Assembly (NCBI GenBank): GCA_938743325.2
Contig: OW568876.1
Location: forward strand, 248,001-312,000
DNA from: Pycnococcus provasolii
Lineage: Eukaryota; Chlorophyta; Pseudoscourfieldiophyceae; Pseudoscourfieldiales; Pycnococcaceae
Direction of reading: 5' to 3'
DNA: 64,000 nt
How positions within the stretch are numbered: the first letter of the stretch is position 1; every line of letters begins with the position of its first letter. The notes under the pieces are model-generated. The model saw nothing but the letters and a program-made list of their open reading frames with translations. It was not told the DNA's origin and searched no databases. This document shows, piece after piece, positions 21,089 to 30,449 of this stretch. Made by a program: the position numbers and the translations under genes.

Positions 21089-22300
21089 CAGACGTCAGGA
21101 ATCACGAGCCTTAGAATAAACACTCACCAATAATCACACACCAAGAATCACACACCAAGAATCACACACCAGCCACTATCACTATCACTACAATCACACA
21201 GCCACTAGCAGAGGAGAGAGCACACAGCCACTGACAGTGTGCACGAGCAGAGGGGAGCAGGATGATGGCGCGCGCGTGCTGGTGGGAAGCGGCAAAGCAG
21301 GCCCCCGGGAAAGGGGAAAAAGGGGGGGCCGGGAAAACAGGCGGGACAATGTGATTAGGCGCCAACGGGGTGGGGTTTTCATGTGGGGGAGCTGTTTTTT
21401 TGGCATTTTGCCCGGAGAAGTTCTGCCCCCCCCTTTTTCTTTGGCGGGGAAATTCTCATCTGAGGGAGTTTAGGGCACTTTAGGCTATTGGAGATGAGGT
21501 GTATTTGATATTTCCCCTTGGTTTAGGTACGGGGTTACTTTTTTAGGGGTTGGGGTTCAGTTTTCTGTTTTTGTGTTTGGGGGTTTGTGTTTGTTTGGGG
21601 GTTTATTACGGTAGACCTCTCATCCCCTCCTCTTCATCACAGGACCTGTTTCTTTTGGCTGTTTCTTTTCGTGGGTTTCTTTTCGTGGGACGACCCTTGC
21701 AGCCTTGTTCTGCAGCCTTGTGGGTTTCCATGGCGCGCGCCTTGGTTTTTTTCATTCAGCCTTTCTTTTTGCTTTGTGCCACCTACTTCCTACAGTATTT
21801 CAGCTATGGAAAACTTCGGCGTTGGTGCACCTCCGTGCATAGTCTATCGTAGTACTATTGAGTGCCATCTTGCGTTGCCGCAAGATGGATGGATGGATGC
21901 GCCAGATAAATTTACATACCATTTGAGAAGTACAAGATATGTACTGTAGTCTATGGTAGTGTGTTGTCATGATGTCAAGATGTCGCGATGGGCATCGCAA
22001 TGTGCAGCAGGGCTGTGCAGCCGTGACTTACTGACCTCTCCAGGCCGCCTCCGTACTGGAGAGATTGGTAGGGATTTGCGATCCCGCGAGGTGTGAGGAA
22101 TCCTCGTCTTCTGACATCACCATCTGAGCGGAGATTCGTTCCGTTCACCCTCCAACCAAAGCCTCGAAACAAAGACGGCAAAAGAAGGCGTGCGCGTTTA
22201 GAAGGGTCCGTGCAACGACGCAACCAGACGCCAAAAGAGGACAGAGCACGCATACAGGTGCCGCATACTGATGAGAGTGGAGAGTGGAGACGCCGAATAT
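21089..22300. other. Intergenic, CXC gene upstream and low-information DNA
   Basis: There is no convincing gene; open frames here are low-complexity or sit on G/T runs. It contains a 14-bp tandem repeat (AATCACACACCAAG, about 2.8 copies, 21132-21170), a GCAAAGCAGGC motif near 21292, and long G and T runs between 21300 and 21600. Confidence 0.55.
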
Positions 22301-22400
22301 CAGTCCCATATACTTTAACAAAACACTCAGGGAAGGGGAATGGGGATGTCCCAATTTGTGTGGGGTTTTAAGGCGGGGAGCTTGCTTGCAAGCACCTCAC

Positions 22401-22545
22401 ATGTCCCACTTTGCGTGGGATTTTTGGGTGGGAAATTTTGCCACTGTTGGCTCACGACCAAAGTGGGACATGCAAATTGCCCGTTGTTTGTGCGCGACCA
22501 AAGTGGGACATTCAAATGTCCCACTTCGGTCGCGCACTTTGGTCC
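22401..22545. repeat. Cluster of GACCAAAGTGGGACA motifs with a 21-bp-arm hairpin
   Basis: The word GACCAAAGTGGGACAT and its complement recur several times here and again at 23325-23470. At 22492-22512 and 22515-22535 two 21-bp arms pair with one mismatch across a 2-bp loop. The repeats lie on both strands, so they are not a simple tandem array. Confidence 0.85.
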
Positions 22546-22604
22546 AGGGGTGGGGGAGGAGGAGGCCGGGGAGGGTGGCCACTCCACAACGGTTGGCATG
22601 GGTG

Positions 22605-22641
22605 GATGGTATGGTATGGTATGGCATGGCATGGTATGCTG
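22605..22641. repeat. 5-bp microsatellite (ATGGT/ATGGC)n
   Basis: About seven units of TATGG/CATGG in tandem, in non-coding DNA. Confidence 0.9.
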
Positions 22642-22794
22642 CATCGGGAACGACTCTTGTTTTCGTCGACCATGTGTGGTAGGGTTAAGCTCAGGGTACA
22701 GGTCGGGAACGACTCAAAGGTCGGGAACGACCTCTCATTCTTCATTTCCTCTGACGACCATGATGGCGCCATGATGCGCTCATGCGCGCGGCGC

Positions 22795-23285
22795 ACTGCG
22801 CTGCTGAGCTACGCACTGCACGCAAGGACGTCCCAGACTGCACTGGCCTGCGCCGCGTCGCGCATCGACGCTGACACCGCGCGCGGGGCGCATCGCATCG
22901 AGCCAGCGACATAACCACCGACATGACGTGCGCGGCTGAGCGTTAGCGGCCGTGTGCGCCGCTGAGCTACGCACTGCACGCATGGAGACAGAAGGGACGT
23001 CCCAGACTGCACTGGCCTGGGCCAGTGACACAGCGACACAGCGACAGTGACAGTGACACAGCGACAGTGACAGCGACACAGCGACAGTGACAGTGACATA
23101 GCGACACAGCCACAAGTGACACAACGACAGTGACAGCGACACAGCGACAGTGACAGTGATACAGCGACAGTGACACAGCGACACACTGGCCTGGGCAGTG
23201 ACACAGCGACACAGCGACAATGACAGTGACACAACGACAGCCACCGACATGACGTGCGCGGCTGAGCCTGGTTAGGGCTAGCGGC
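22795..23285. repeat. Minisatellite (GACAGTGACACAGC) inside a longer direct duplication
   Basis: The core, 23028-23240, is an irregular array of GACAGTGACA and GACACAGCGACA units. It sits in a duplicated context: GAGCTACGCACTGCACGCA followed by GACGTCCCAGACTGCACTGG occurs at about 22807 and again at about 22966, and CACCGACATGACGTGCGC occurs at about 22916 and 23245. The open frames across it (VTVAVSLSLSLC-type) are artefacts of the repeat. Confidence 0.88.
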
Positions 23286-23324
23286 CGAGCGAAGTCAGCG
23301 AACTGCCTGTCGACCTGCGGCCAC

Positions 23325-23470
23325 GATCAAAGTGGGACACTTCCAGACTTCCAAGTTTTTTTGCCGACCTGTGGCTGCGACCAAAGTGGGACATCCGCAA
23401 CTTGCTGCCGACCTGTGGCTACGACCAAAGTGGGACATCCGCAACTTGCTGCCGACCTGTGGAACAGGTT
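23325..23470. repeat. 44-bp tandem repeat carrying GACCAAAGTGGGACA
   Basis: The unit begins CCGACCTGTGGCTGCGACCA and repeats about 2.4 times between 23364 and 23462; a further partial copy starts near 23325. It shares its key word with the 22401-22545 cluster. The string ATATACTTTAACAAAACA occurs on both sides of the whole repeat field (about 22309 and 23504). Confidence 0.85.
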
Positions 23471-23894
23471 GTTTTTGGGACATTGTAAAAAGCATGCATC
23501 TTCATATACTTTAACAAAACATAATCCCATACATATGCACGGAATCACGATTCATTCCGGTCCCCTGTCATGTCATGCTGGTGCATGCGAATCGAATCGT
23601 CCGTGCAAGATGTTGTCCGTCCGTCGAATAGTTAAGGTTAGTTAAGGAAGGAGTGCCCAGTCCAAATCAATCGTCCATTGTCGTCGCCAACACATGTACA
23701 TTCAGGAGGAGGTTTACCTCCCACCGATTCTCACCCGGTCCGGTGGTTTTCCCAACCCGAACCTGTTCTCGTCATATATTTTAAGGGGGGTTTGTTTCGT
23801 CGTGGGATCCCGGCCCCTCCCCCCCCCCCCCGGGCACCGCGTTCGTCATTTCTTCGTCCCTCGCCTCGCATTGCGTCCCTCGCGCTCGCGTCCC

Positions 23895-24479
23895 ATGGCG
23901 TCTGTTCCCCACTTCCCTCTGCAGTCGCACCCCACCTCAGTGTCAGGAGGAGGACACCCCCCGGTCTCGCAAACATCCCCTTCATCTCCTAACCCGGGGG
24001 GGTTAAGCTTGCCGCCAGGTGCGCGTGCAGAAGGAATAGGTGTCGGCGCATTCGGTCCGTACGTTACGCGTGGGGGTGGTGGTGGTGGTGATGGTGGTGG
24101 TTCAGGTGGAGCAGGAGCAGGGGCAGGAGCGGCGGGTGCGGGTGCTTCGCCCATCCCACCACAAATAGCGAGAAGAGCGAGAGAAGCGGCGGAAACAACA
24201 ACGTCCTTAGACTCTGCACAGGACACAACTTGGACAAACCAAGGCTTATTGGCATGGGAAAGGCAAAGATTGGCGTGGAGGTCTGCACAAAGGCAACAGC
24301 AACACCAAAACGCAAGAGCGCGAGCAAATCAGGCGCGCCAAGCTGTGCTCAACCCAGACGTCACGTACGAGGACCTCCTGCTCACAAACAGACCGTTCCC
24401 CGTACCCGTGCCGCTGCAGGAAATGGTTGACTTGCTCGTCGACGTCTGGGACGAGGAAGGTTTGTATGACGCCTGCTGA
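23895..24479 (+). CDS. DUF4050-domain protein
   Basis: The protein is 194 aa from ATG 23895 (MASVPHFPLQ). An upstream in-frame ATG at 23694 would add 67 unconvincing residues across a C-run. The N-terminal half is Gly/Pro/Ser low complexity. The C-terminal block ARQAVLNPDVTYEDLLLTNRPFPVPVPLQEMVDLLVDVWDEEGLYD matches the DUF4050 signature seen in plant and fungal proteins (YEDLL, NRPFP, PLxEMVDFLVDxWxxEGLYD). Function is unknown for plant members. It is convergent with the palmitoyltransferase gene. Confidence 0.82.
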   Translation: MASVPHFPLQSHPTSVSGGGHPPVSQTSPSSPNPGGLSLPPGARAEGIGVGAFGPYVTRGGGGGGDGGGSGGAGAGAGAAGAGASPIPPQIARRAREAAETTTSLDSAQDTTWTNQGLLAWERQRLAWRSAQRQQQHQNARARANQARQAVLNPDVTYEDLLLTNRPFPVPVPLQEMVDLLVDVWDEEGLYDAC

Positions 24480-24653
24480 AAACATACACAACCCCCACTG
24501 CAACCAGGAAAACGAATAGCAAAAGCAACCAACAAAGAACGATTTTTTTCCATCATTTTCTTTTCATTTGTAGAAAAACAAACATCTTCTTCCTTGCCAA
24601 AGAAAAATGAACATATATAAAAGGGTTAACAACAACAAAAACAAATGGTACTG

Positions 24654-25961
24654 TTACACTTGGTCGCCTAGTATGGACGACTGCCCAGCTTCCACGTCGG
24701 CGCTCTGGACGCGGCTTCCGTGCAGGTCGCATAGGTGACGCTCAATCATGGCGGCATACGCTAGACTCGACGCGTCGGAAAGATTCGGGCGCGTAAGAGG
24801 AGCCATCACAGCCTCGTCGTCACTGGAGGCGTGCATGCGTCGGCGCCGTGATGCCTGCCAAACCTCGGCATGCAACGGCAAAAACCACGCCCACGGCGCG
24901 TCTCCAAACACCTCCGCCAGATTCTTGCGCAAACCCTTGTCCCAGATCCAAGGAGATCGCGCGTGCTTCTCGTAAGCCTCGATCGTAGTCATGTTACGAG
25001 AAACCAGGCCGATGTGCATGACCATAAACGCAAACACGCTGACGGCGAATGCGAGGTCGATGACGAACGCGAAGAATGCAATGGCGGCGTACCATGCACG
25101 ACCGTCCACGCTGCTGGTGTCGTCGTGGTGGTCTTCTCTCCTGCTCGGTTGGTAGTGGTGGTGGCGTGAAGAGGGCTTGCCGCCGAACATCTCCGCAAAC
25201 TGACTCACGAGCATCGCAACGGCGATCGTGCACGCGATGAATGTGTAGACGAGGAACAGAAGAAAAAACTTGTAGTTGAGCAGTCCCACGGTGTTGGCAA
25301 CCCACACGCAGTAGTGGTCCATCTTTAGCACGCAGTGACCAAGCACCGAGTCGTGGTGAGCACGGTGAGGCTTAAACGTGCCGCACTTTCTGCAGAAGCG
25401 GTGGCGCGTATTCCCAGAGGCGGCGAGCTCGTGCACTGTGCGCATGACGTCGACGGGCGGAGTGGGGTGCCTGCTGTGCGCGGTGGTTCCCACGCCCGCC
25501 TCAGCCGCCTGCCCGCCTGCAATCGTCGGATTGTCGTCACCGCTGCTGCTGATCGCCTCGCTGTGCTGGTACGGCGTCCACCCGTGCGGCACGCGACCAG
25601 GGTCGGTGAACGCCGCCGCGAAGTACGACCACAGCAGCATAGCCATCGCCACGTGGAAGATCACGGCTGCAAACGCCACGCCCGCCACCTCCGCCGCGCT
25701 CGCGGTCGAATTTGGCGACAGGATGGCGTTGGGCATGAAGAGCATCGGCGCGACGACGGCGTAGTAGGAGAGGCTGCACATGCCCAGCACGACGAGCATC
25801 ATGGCGTTACCGAGCGCGCGGAGGCACTTGCATAGCGCAAATGCGTTCAAGGCGAGAAGTCGTCGTATACGCGTCGTGGCTACGGACGGCACGGCTGCTG
25901 CTGCTCCCGCGAGTATGGACGCCGAATCGGAGGGAGACGCGTCCGGCGTGTCGGACGCCAT
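24654..25961 (-). CDS. DHHC-family palmitoyltransferase with a degenerate cysteine-rich domain
   Basis: The protein is 435 aa from ATG 25961 (MASDTPDASPSD); longer starts run toward the repeat region. It has two N-terminal membrane segments (AMMLVVLGMCSLSYYAVVAPML and the next, AGVAFAAVIFHVAMAMLLWSYF), the cysteine-rich domain, then two more (FFLLFLVYTFIACTIAVAML and FFAFVIDLAFAVSVFAFMVM). The domain reads FCRKCGTFKPHRAHHDSVLGHC then VLKMDHYCVWVANTVG. The acceptor Cys survives as DHYC, a variant known in some yeast members. Cysteines that normally bind zinc are replaced: HHC is HHD, SVC is SVL, and NNC is ANT. Palmitoylation may be weak or absent. Confidence 0.85.
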   Translation of the reverse strand: MASDTPDASPSDSASILAGAAAAVPSVATTRIRRLLALNAFALCKCLRALGNAMMLVVLGMCSLSYYAVVAPMLFMPNAILSPNSTASAAEVAGVAFAAVIFHVAMAMLLWSYFAAAFTDPGRVPHGWTPYQHSEAISSSGDDNPTIAGGQAAEAGVGTTAHSRHPTPPVDVMRTVHELAASGNTRHRFCRKCGTFKPHRAHHDSVLGHCVLKMDHYCVWVANTVGLLNYKFFLLFLVYTFIACTIAVAMLVSQFAEMFGGKPSSRHHHYQPSRREDHHDDTSSVDGRAWYAAIAFFAFVIDLAFAVSVFAFMVMHIGLVSRNMTTIEAYEKHARSPWIWDKGLRKNLAEVFGDAPWAWFLPLHAEVWQASRRRRMHASSDDEAVMAPLTRPNLSDASSLAYAAMIERHLCDLHGSRVQSADVEAGQSSILGDQV

Positions 25962-26063
25962 GTGGGTAGGTGACGACAGCTTTGGCGATGTTGCAACTCC
26001 CGTTGCGTGCGGCGCAGGATGAGAGAGGAGAGGGGGCCGAAATGGAAGGAGGGGGGGGGGAGG

Positions 26064-26649
26064 GAGAGGGGGATAATTGTCCAATTTCGTGGTCGGGAGT
26101 GTAACATCACAAAGGGGGATCCCCAGACTTCCGACCAAATTTTGTGTTCACCTCGGGATCCACTAATTGAGTGTAACCGTGAGTGTAACTGCCTTACACT
26201 TACGACCAAATGGGTGGTATTTCCAACAGCGCGCCGTAGTAAATTTACGTTATGCGAGAGTTATCGCAAAAATAACGCAAAAGCCGTAGTTAAGGCCCGT
26301 TGTTCTCCGCCGACCTAAAGGCCCGTTGTGGAGAGCTCCTCCTGGAGATAGCGAGAAAACGCTCTTCCCCCCCCCGCAGTAGTGCCACCGTGGCAGTCCA
26401 CCACACCATCACAACAACATCCGCCGTCGCCATCACCGCCACCACCACCGCCGAGCACGCCTCCACCGCCGCCGCCGAGCACACCTGCAGTGCCACCGCC
26501 GAGCCGACGTGCACCGCCTTCGCCACCGCCTCGGCCAGCCCACCACCACCGCCTTCGCCGAGCCTGCACCACCGCCATCGCCACCGCCTCGGTCAACGCA
26601 CCACCACTGCCTTCGCCGCCGCCGCCTTCGCCGAGTCTCCACCACCGCC
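26064..26649 (+). repeat. Left terminal inverted repeat, 586 bp
   Basis: The outer 240 bp are unique-looking (from GAGAGGGGGATAATTG). The inner 300 bp are CCACCG/GCCGCC-rich and would code Pro/Ala/Thr peptides. It is an inverted copy of 28551-29136. Confidence 0.92.
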
Positions 26650-28550
26650 TTACAACCGCCTTCGCCACCGCCGCCGAGCACGCCTCCACGGCCACCGCCG
26701 AGCACATCTGCAATGCCACCGCCGAGCCGACGTGCACCGCCTTCGCCACCGCCTCGGCCAGCCCACCACCACCGCCTTCGCCGAGCCTGCACCAACGCCA
26801 TCGCCACCGCCTCGGTCAACGCACCACCACTGCCTTCGCCGCCGCCGCCTTCGCCGAGTCTCCACCACCGCCACACAATCGCCGAGCACGCCTCCACGGC
26901 CACACAACCGCCTTCGCCACCGCCACCGCCGAGCACGCCTCCACGGCCACCGCCGAGCACACCTGCAATGCCACCGCCGAGCCGACGTGCACCGCCTTCG
27001 CCACCGCCTGGAAACGCCGCGCTCGCCGCGTTCTTGACCGAGCGCGTCGCGCGCGCCGAGGCTGCCGCCGCGGGCGTGCGCGGCCCGCCGCAGCGCCTGC
27101 CCTGCGGCGCGCTCGACGCGAGCGAGCCCGCGTGGCGCACGGCGCTCTCGCGCGCGATCGCCGAGGCGCGTCGCGTGCTCGTCGACGGCCTCACCGAGGA
27201 CGCCTACGAGCTGTGGCGGCGCACGCACGCGGCCACGCACGTGCAGGCGCGCGCGCCGCCGTCCGCGCGCGCGGCCGCGGCGCCGCCAACCGGCAGACGG
27301 GCACGGTGCGCTCGACGCTTTTCCTCTCGGGCTGCTTCGAAGAGGGCTTCGTGCCGCTGCCGCTCGACGATTCCGTCTACGAGCTGCTGGGCGAGCACGT
27401 GCGCGAGCGCAAGGCGCCGCTCACCGCGCGCCAGAACGACCCCTACACGTCGCCGCAGGTGGAGATCGCCAACCCGTCGCGCGTGTGCGGCGCGCGCGTC
27501 GTCTTTCCCACGTTCCTCGCGGCGTGCCGCTTCCGCCCGGACGCCATGCGCTGGCTGCACTGCCGCTGGGCGCCGTGCGCCGCCGAGGCGTTCTCGTTCG
27601 GCCGCAAGACCGAGCTCGCGGTCCACCCGCGCACTCAGGCGCTCGTCAAATACACCGTCGAGGGCGTCGAGGCCGACGCGCGCAGCGGCTGGGCGCGGCA
27701 CCGAGTGTCGCGCGCCGCCGACGTGCACGCGTGCCCTGAGCGCGACGCCGAGTGGCCCTTCGTCGACCACGCGTGGCCGGCGGCCTACCAGGCCGGCCCC
27801 TTGGCGTGGGACCTGCGCTACGCCATGCCCGCTGGATCACGCGAACCACGCGCGGTTTTCGGCGGACGCGGCGGTGGACTGGGGGTGGCGCCCTTCGTCG
27901 CTCATCCTTCCGAAGCTCGAGTCGGGCAGCGATTTGGAAGCGCGCGCGTTCCGCGGGGCGGTCTTGCGCGTGGGCTACTGGTCGCATTGGACTTGGCGCT
28001 CGGCGGACCGCTCGCCGCTCCCGGGGAGCAAGGCGCTCACCGCCTACTACAACTCGAGCGCGCACGGACGCTGGCACGCGGCGACCTCGGACACGTACGC
28101 TCAGCCGTTCGATGCGGTCGCGCGGCGCCTCTACGCGGGGTGGGCTGACTTTCCGGTGGGCTCGTACATGTATGCGATGTAAAATTACTTTTGAGCGCCT
28201 ATCGTGGTCACAGCTCGGCACGCACGCTTCGCAGCGCTTCGCCCGCGCGGCCCGCCGCGTCCCACGCGGCGCTCGTGAGCGCGCCGCTCGAACCGCCCGC
28301 GAACGTCGCGAGCAACACGTCCGTCCGCGCCAGCGTCAGCCGCGTTGCCGCCTCGTACGTGTCGCTCGACTCGAGCGCCATCGCCAGCGCCGTCGCGAGC
28401 GCCATCCACGCCGACACCCACGCGAGCCACCGAGTCGTTATCCCACCCCAACGCCCACCCCGGCGGTGGCGAAGGCGGTGCACGTCGGCTCGGCGGTGGC
28501 ACTGCAGGTGTGCTCGGCGGTGGCCGTGGAGGCGTGCTCGGCGGTGGTGT
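26650..28550. other. Interior of the Mutator-like element: arm-derived repeats and very GC-rich coding-like DNA
   Basis: 26650-27010 and 28450-28550 are partial, rearranged copies of the Pro/Ala-coding arm sequence. 27011-28182 is very GC-rich and coding-like on the plus strand, but not in one frame throughout. Pieces such as RSTLFLSGCFEEGFVPLPLD and RVGYWSHWTWRSADRSPLPG look protein-like and a stop follows GSYMYAM. On the minus strand, 28208-28450 also looks coding (WLAWVSAWMALATALAMALE). I recognise no family. Captured gene fragments (Pack-MULE style), a decayed element gene, or spliced exons are all possible. Confidence 0.5.
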
Positions 28551-29136
28551 GGCGGTGGTGGAGACTCGGCGAAGGCGGCGGCGGCGAAGGCAGTGGTGGT
28601 GCGTTGACCGAGGCGGTGGCGATGGCGGTGGTGCAGGCTCGGCGAAGGCGGTGGTGGTGGGCTGGCCGAGGCGGTGGCGAAGGCGGTGCACGTCGGCTCG
28701 GCGGTGGCACTGCAGGTGTGCTCGGCGGCGGCGGTGGAGGCGTGCTCGGCGGTGGTGGTGGCGGTGATGGCGACGGCGGATGTTGTTGTGATGGTGTGGT
28801 GGACTGCCACGGTGGCACTACTGCGGGGGGGGGAAGAGCGTTTTCTCGCTATCTCCAGGAGGAGCTCTCCACAACGGGCCTTTAGGTCGGCGGAGAACAA
28901 CGGGCCTTAACTACGGCTTTTGCGTTATTTTTGCGATAACTCTCGCATAACGTAAATTTACTACGGCGCGCTGTTGGAAATACCACCCATTTGGTCGTAA
29001 GTGTAAGGCAGTTACACTCACGGTTACACTCAATTAGTGGATCCCGAGGTGAACACAAAATTTGGTCGGAAGTCTGGGGATCCCCCTTTGTGATGTTACA
29101 CTCCCGACCACGAAATTGGACAATTATCCCCCTCTC
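28551..29136 (-). repeat. Right terminal inverted repeat, 586 bp
   Basis: Inverted copy of 26064-26649 with no length difference. It is followed by GGGGGGAGG and a long G-run up to about 29162. Confidence 0.92.
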
Positions 29137-29309
29137 GGGGGGAGGGGGGGGGGGGGGGGGGGAGGTAAAAGCGTTCTTGAACGGATCCCCCAAAAGAACC
29201 TTTTTCGACAAACTTTTCGTCCAGGTGGGAGCCTGCAGGCAGCATCCCCGTGCCGGAATACATATTCATTTCTCCATCTTTTTTTAAAGGCCCGCATCTC
29301 TCTCCAGCG

Positions 29310-30023
29310 ATGGCGTCTTCTTCATCCTCAGCAGCAGCAGTAGCAGCAGCAGCTTTCTCAGGATGTTTCTCTCGGCAATATCTCTCTCGTCTCTTTTCTA
29401 AGGTGGTGGAAAACATGGATACGCCTCAAAGGGCTTTGGCTTGTACAACAAAGTGCTTGTCTTATGTGAAAGGAAATTTATCCACACCCTTGTCACTGCA
29501 TATATTGAAAACAACAACTCCTTGTCTTCGCGGCTTCTCGGGCGCTTTGGCACTCGCACCTCTGGTGAACGAAACGACCTTGGGACGGAGAGGATTCGCC
29601 AGCTTTGCGGCGAGAAGGGCGCTTGACGAAGGGAGAAGATGGGTGGCGACGACGGCGACGACATCAGCACGGGCAGACCGGGTGCATGCGATCAAGCTGA
29701 GCGACGCGTGCGTGCGACGCATCAGGCAGCTTGCGGAGGAAGATGGCGCGGAGAGACGCCTTCGCGTGAGCGTGGAGGCGGGTGGTTGTTCCGGCTACCA
29801 GTACAAGTTCGAGTGGGAGTCTCCGGACGACGCAGAGGACAGCGACGTCGTCGTCGACCGCGATGGCGCGATTGTGGTGGTGGACCGCGTGTCTCTCGAG
29901 TTTCTGCGCGGCGCGACGGTTGACTTCGAGGAGGAGTTGATTCGGAGCAGTTTTACAATCGTCGACAATCCCAACTCCGAGAGTGGTTGTGGCTGTGGGA
30001 GCAGCTTTAACGCCAAGGAGTAA
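29310..30023 (+). CDS. ISCA2: Mitochondrial iron-sulfur cluster assembly protein ISCA2-like (A-type)
   Basis: The protein is 237 aa from ATG 29310; an in-frame ATG at 29250 would add 20 residues. The first 125 residues are Ala/Ser/Arg-rich with few acids, a mitochondrial-type leader that is long for the family. The A-type domain follows: IKLSDACVRRIRQLAEEDG, LRVSVEAGGCSGYQYKF with the first ligand Cys, VVVDRVSLEFLRGATVDFEEELIRSSF, and the C-terminal ligand pair in ESGCGCGSSFNAKE. ISCA2 works with ISCA1 and IBA57 to build [4Fe-4S] clusters. VDFEEELIRSSF and NPNSESGCGCGSSF favour ISCA2. The gene sits between the two transposons and looks intact. Confidence 0.92.
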   Translation: MASSSSSAAAVAAAAFSGCFSRQYLSRLFSKVVENMDTPQRALACTTKCLSYVKGNLSTPLSLHILKTTTPCLRGFSGALALAPLVNETTLGRRGFASFAARRALDEGRRWVATTATTSARADRVHAIKLSDACVRRIRQLAEEDGAERRLRVSVEAGGCSGYQYKFEWESPDDAEDSDVVVDRDGAIVVVDRVSLEFLRGATVDFEEELIRSSFTIVDNPNSESGCGCGSSFNAKE

Positions 30024-30243
30024 ACAAACAAACAAACAAACAAACAAACAAACAACACCATGAAAAAAAAATTAAAAAAATATCCTCCTGAGAAGGGACC
30101 CTACCCGGTAACCCTAACCCTAATCCTTTTCCTCTAGAGGGGCAGTCTGGGAAAATGACACGTCTGACACGTCGTCGTGATCGTCGTCGTCTCATGGGAG
30201 GGAAATTGGGAAGTTTTTGCCTTGGCCCCCCCGAGTCCCCTGG
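30024..30243. other. Spacer with CAAA microsatellite and short telomere-like tract
   Basis: An ACAA/CAAA tandem tract, about 8 units, runs 30024-30055. A short AACCCTAACCCTAA tract lies at about 30109-30124. There is no gene. Confidence 0.7.
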
Positions 30244-30428
30244 CAGTCCCTTCCGGGGACTATATTGAGTCGTCGAACTGGGGAGAAATGTCAACAAGAA
30301 ACTGGTCTGGGGTTTGGTCCACGCCTGCTTTCCTCGCTCAACGGCGAAGCAGGCCGGGGACGCGAAGCAGGCGAAAACCAAGTCCTATCCCCCAGTCGGA
30401 CTTCCCGCCTCCCCCCCCCCATTCTTGA
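30244..30428 (+). repeat. Left terminal inverted repeat, 185 bp
   Basis: Begins CAGTCCCTTCCGGGGAC and ends at the C10 run plus ATTCTTGA. It holds two GAAGCAGGC words. The plus-strand gene starts 22 bp further in, so this arm probably supplies its promoter. Confidence 0.95.
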
Positions 30429-30449
30429 CGTGCGCGCAGCCTGCCAGCC

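Larger units (their letters stand above)
26064..29136. mobile_element. Mutator-like DNA transposon with 586-bp terminal inverted repeats
   Basis: The element is 3073 bp. The left arm 26064-26649 and right arm 28551-29136 are inverted copies of equal length and look identical base for base; encoded test peptides of 78 residues from each arm are the same. The 9 bp before it (26055-26063) and after it (29137-29145) are both GGGGGGAGG, a direct duplication of the length made by Mutator-like elements. Long arms plus 9 bp fit a MULE. No transposase was recognised inside. Arm identity suggests recent insertion or arm homogenisation. The G-rich target makes the duplication less certain than in complex sequence. 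Confidence 0.8.

Noticed and set aside
21550-21949. Two overlapping hydrophobic plus-strand frames
   Set aside because: Driven by T/G-runs; no start context or family pattern.
22780-23250. Minus-strand frames rich in VTVAVSLSL
   Set aside because: Product of the GACAGTGACA minisatellite read in all three frames.
23325-23470. CRISPR-like array
   Set aside because: Repeat is a plain head-to-tail tandem with no unique spacers and the host is a eukaryote.
26382-28148. Long plus-strand frame as one 588-aa gene
   Set aside because: The first part is the Pro/Ala-coding arm repeat and the last part is Arg-rich shadow; only a middle piece looks coding.
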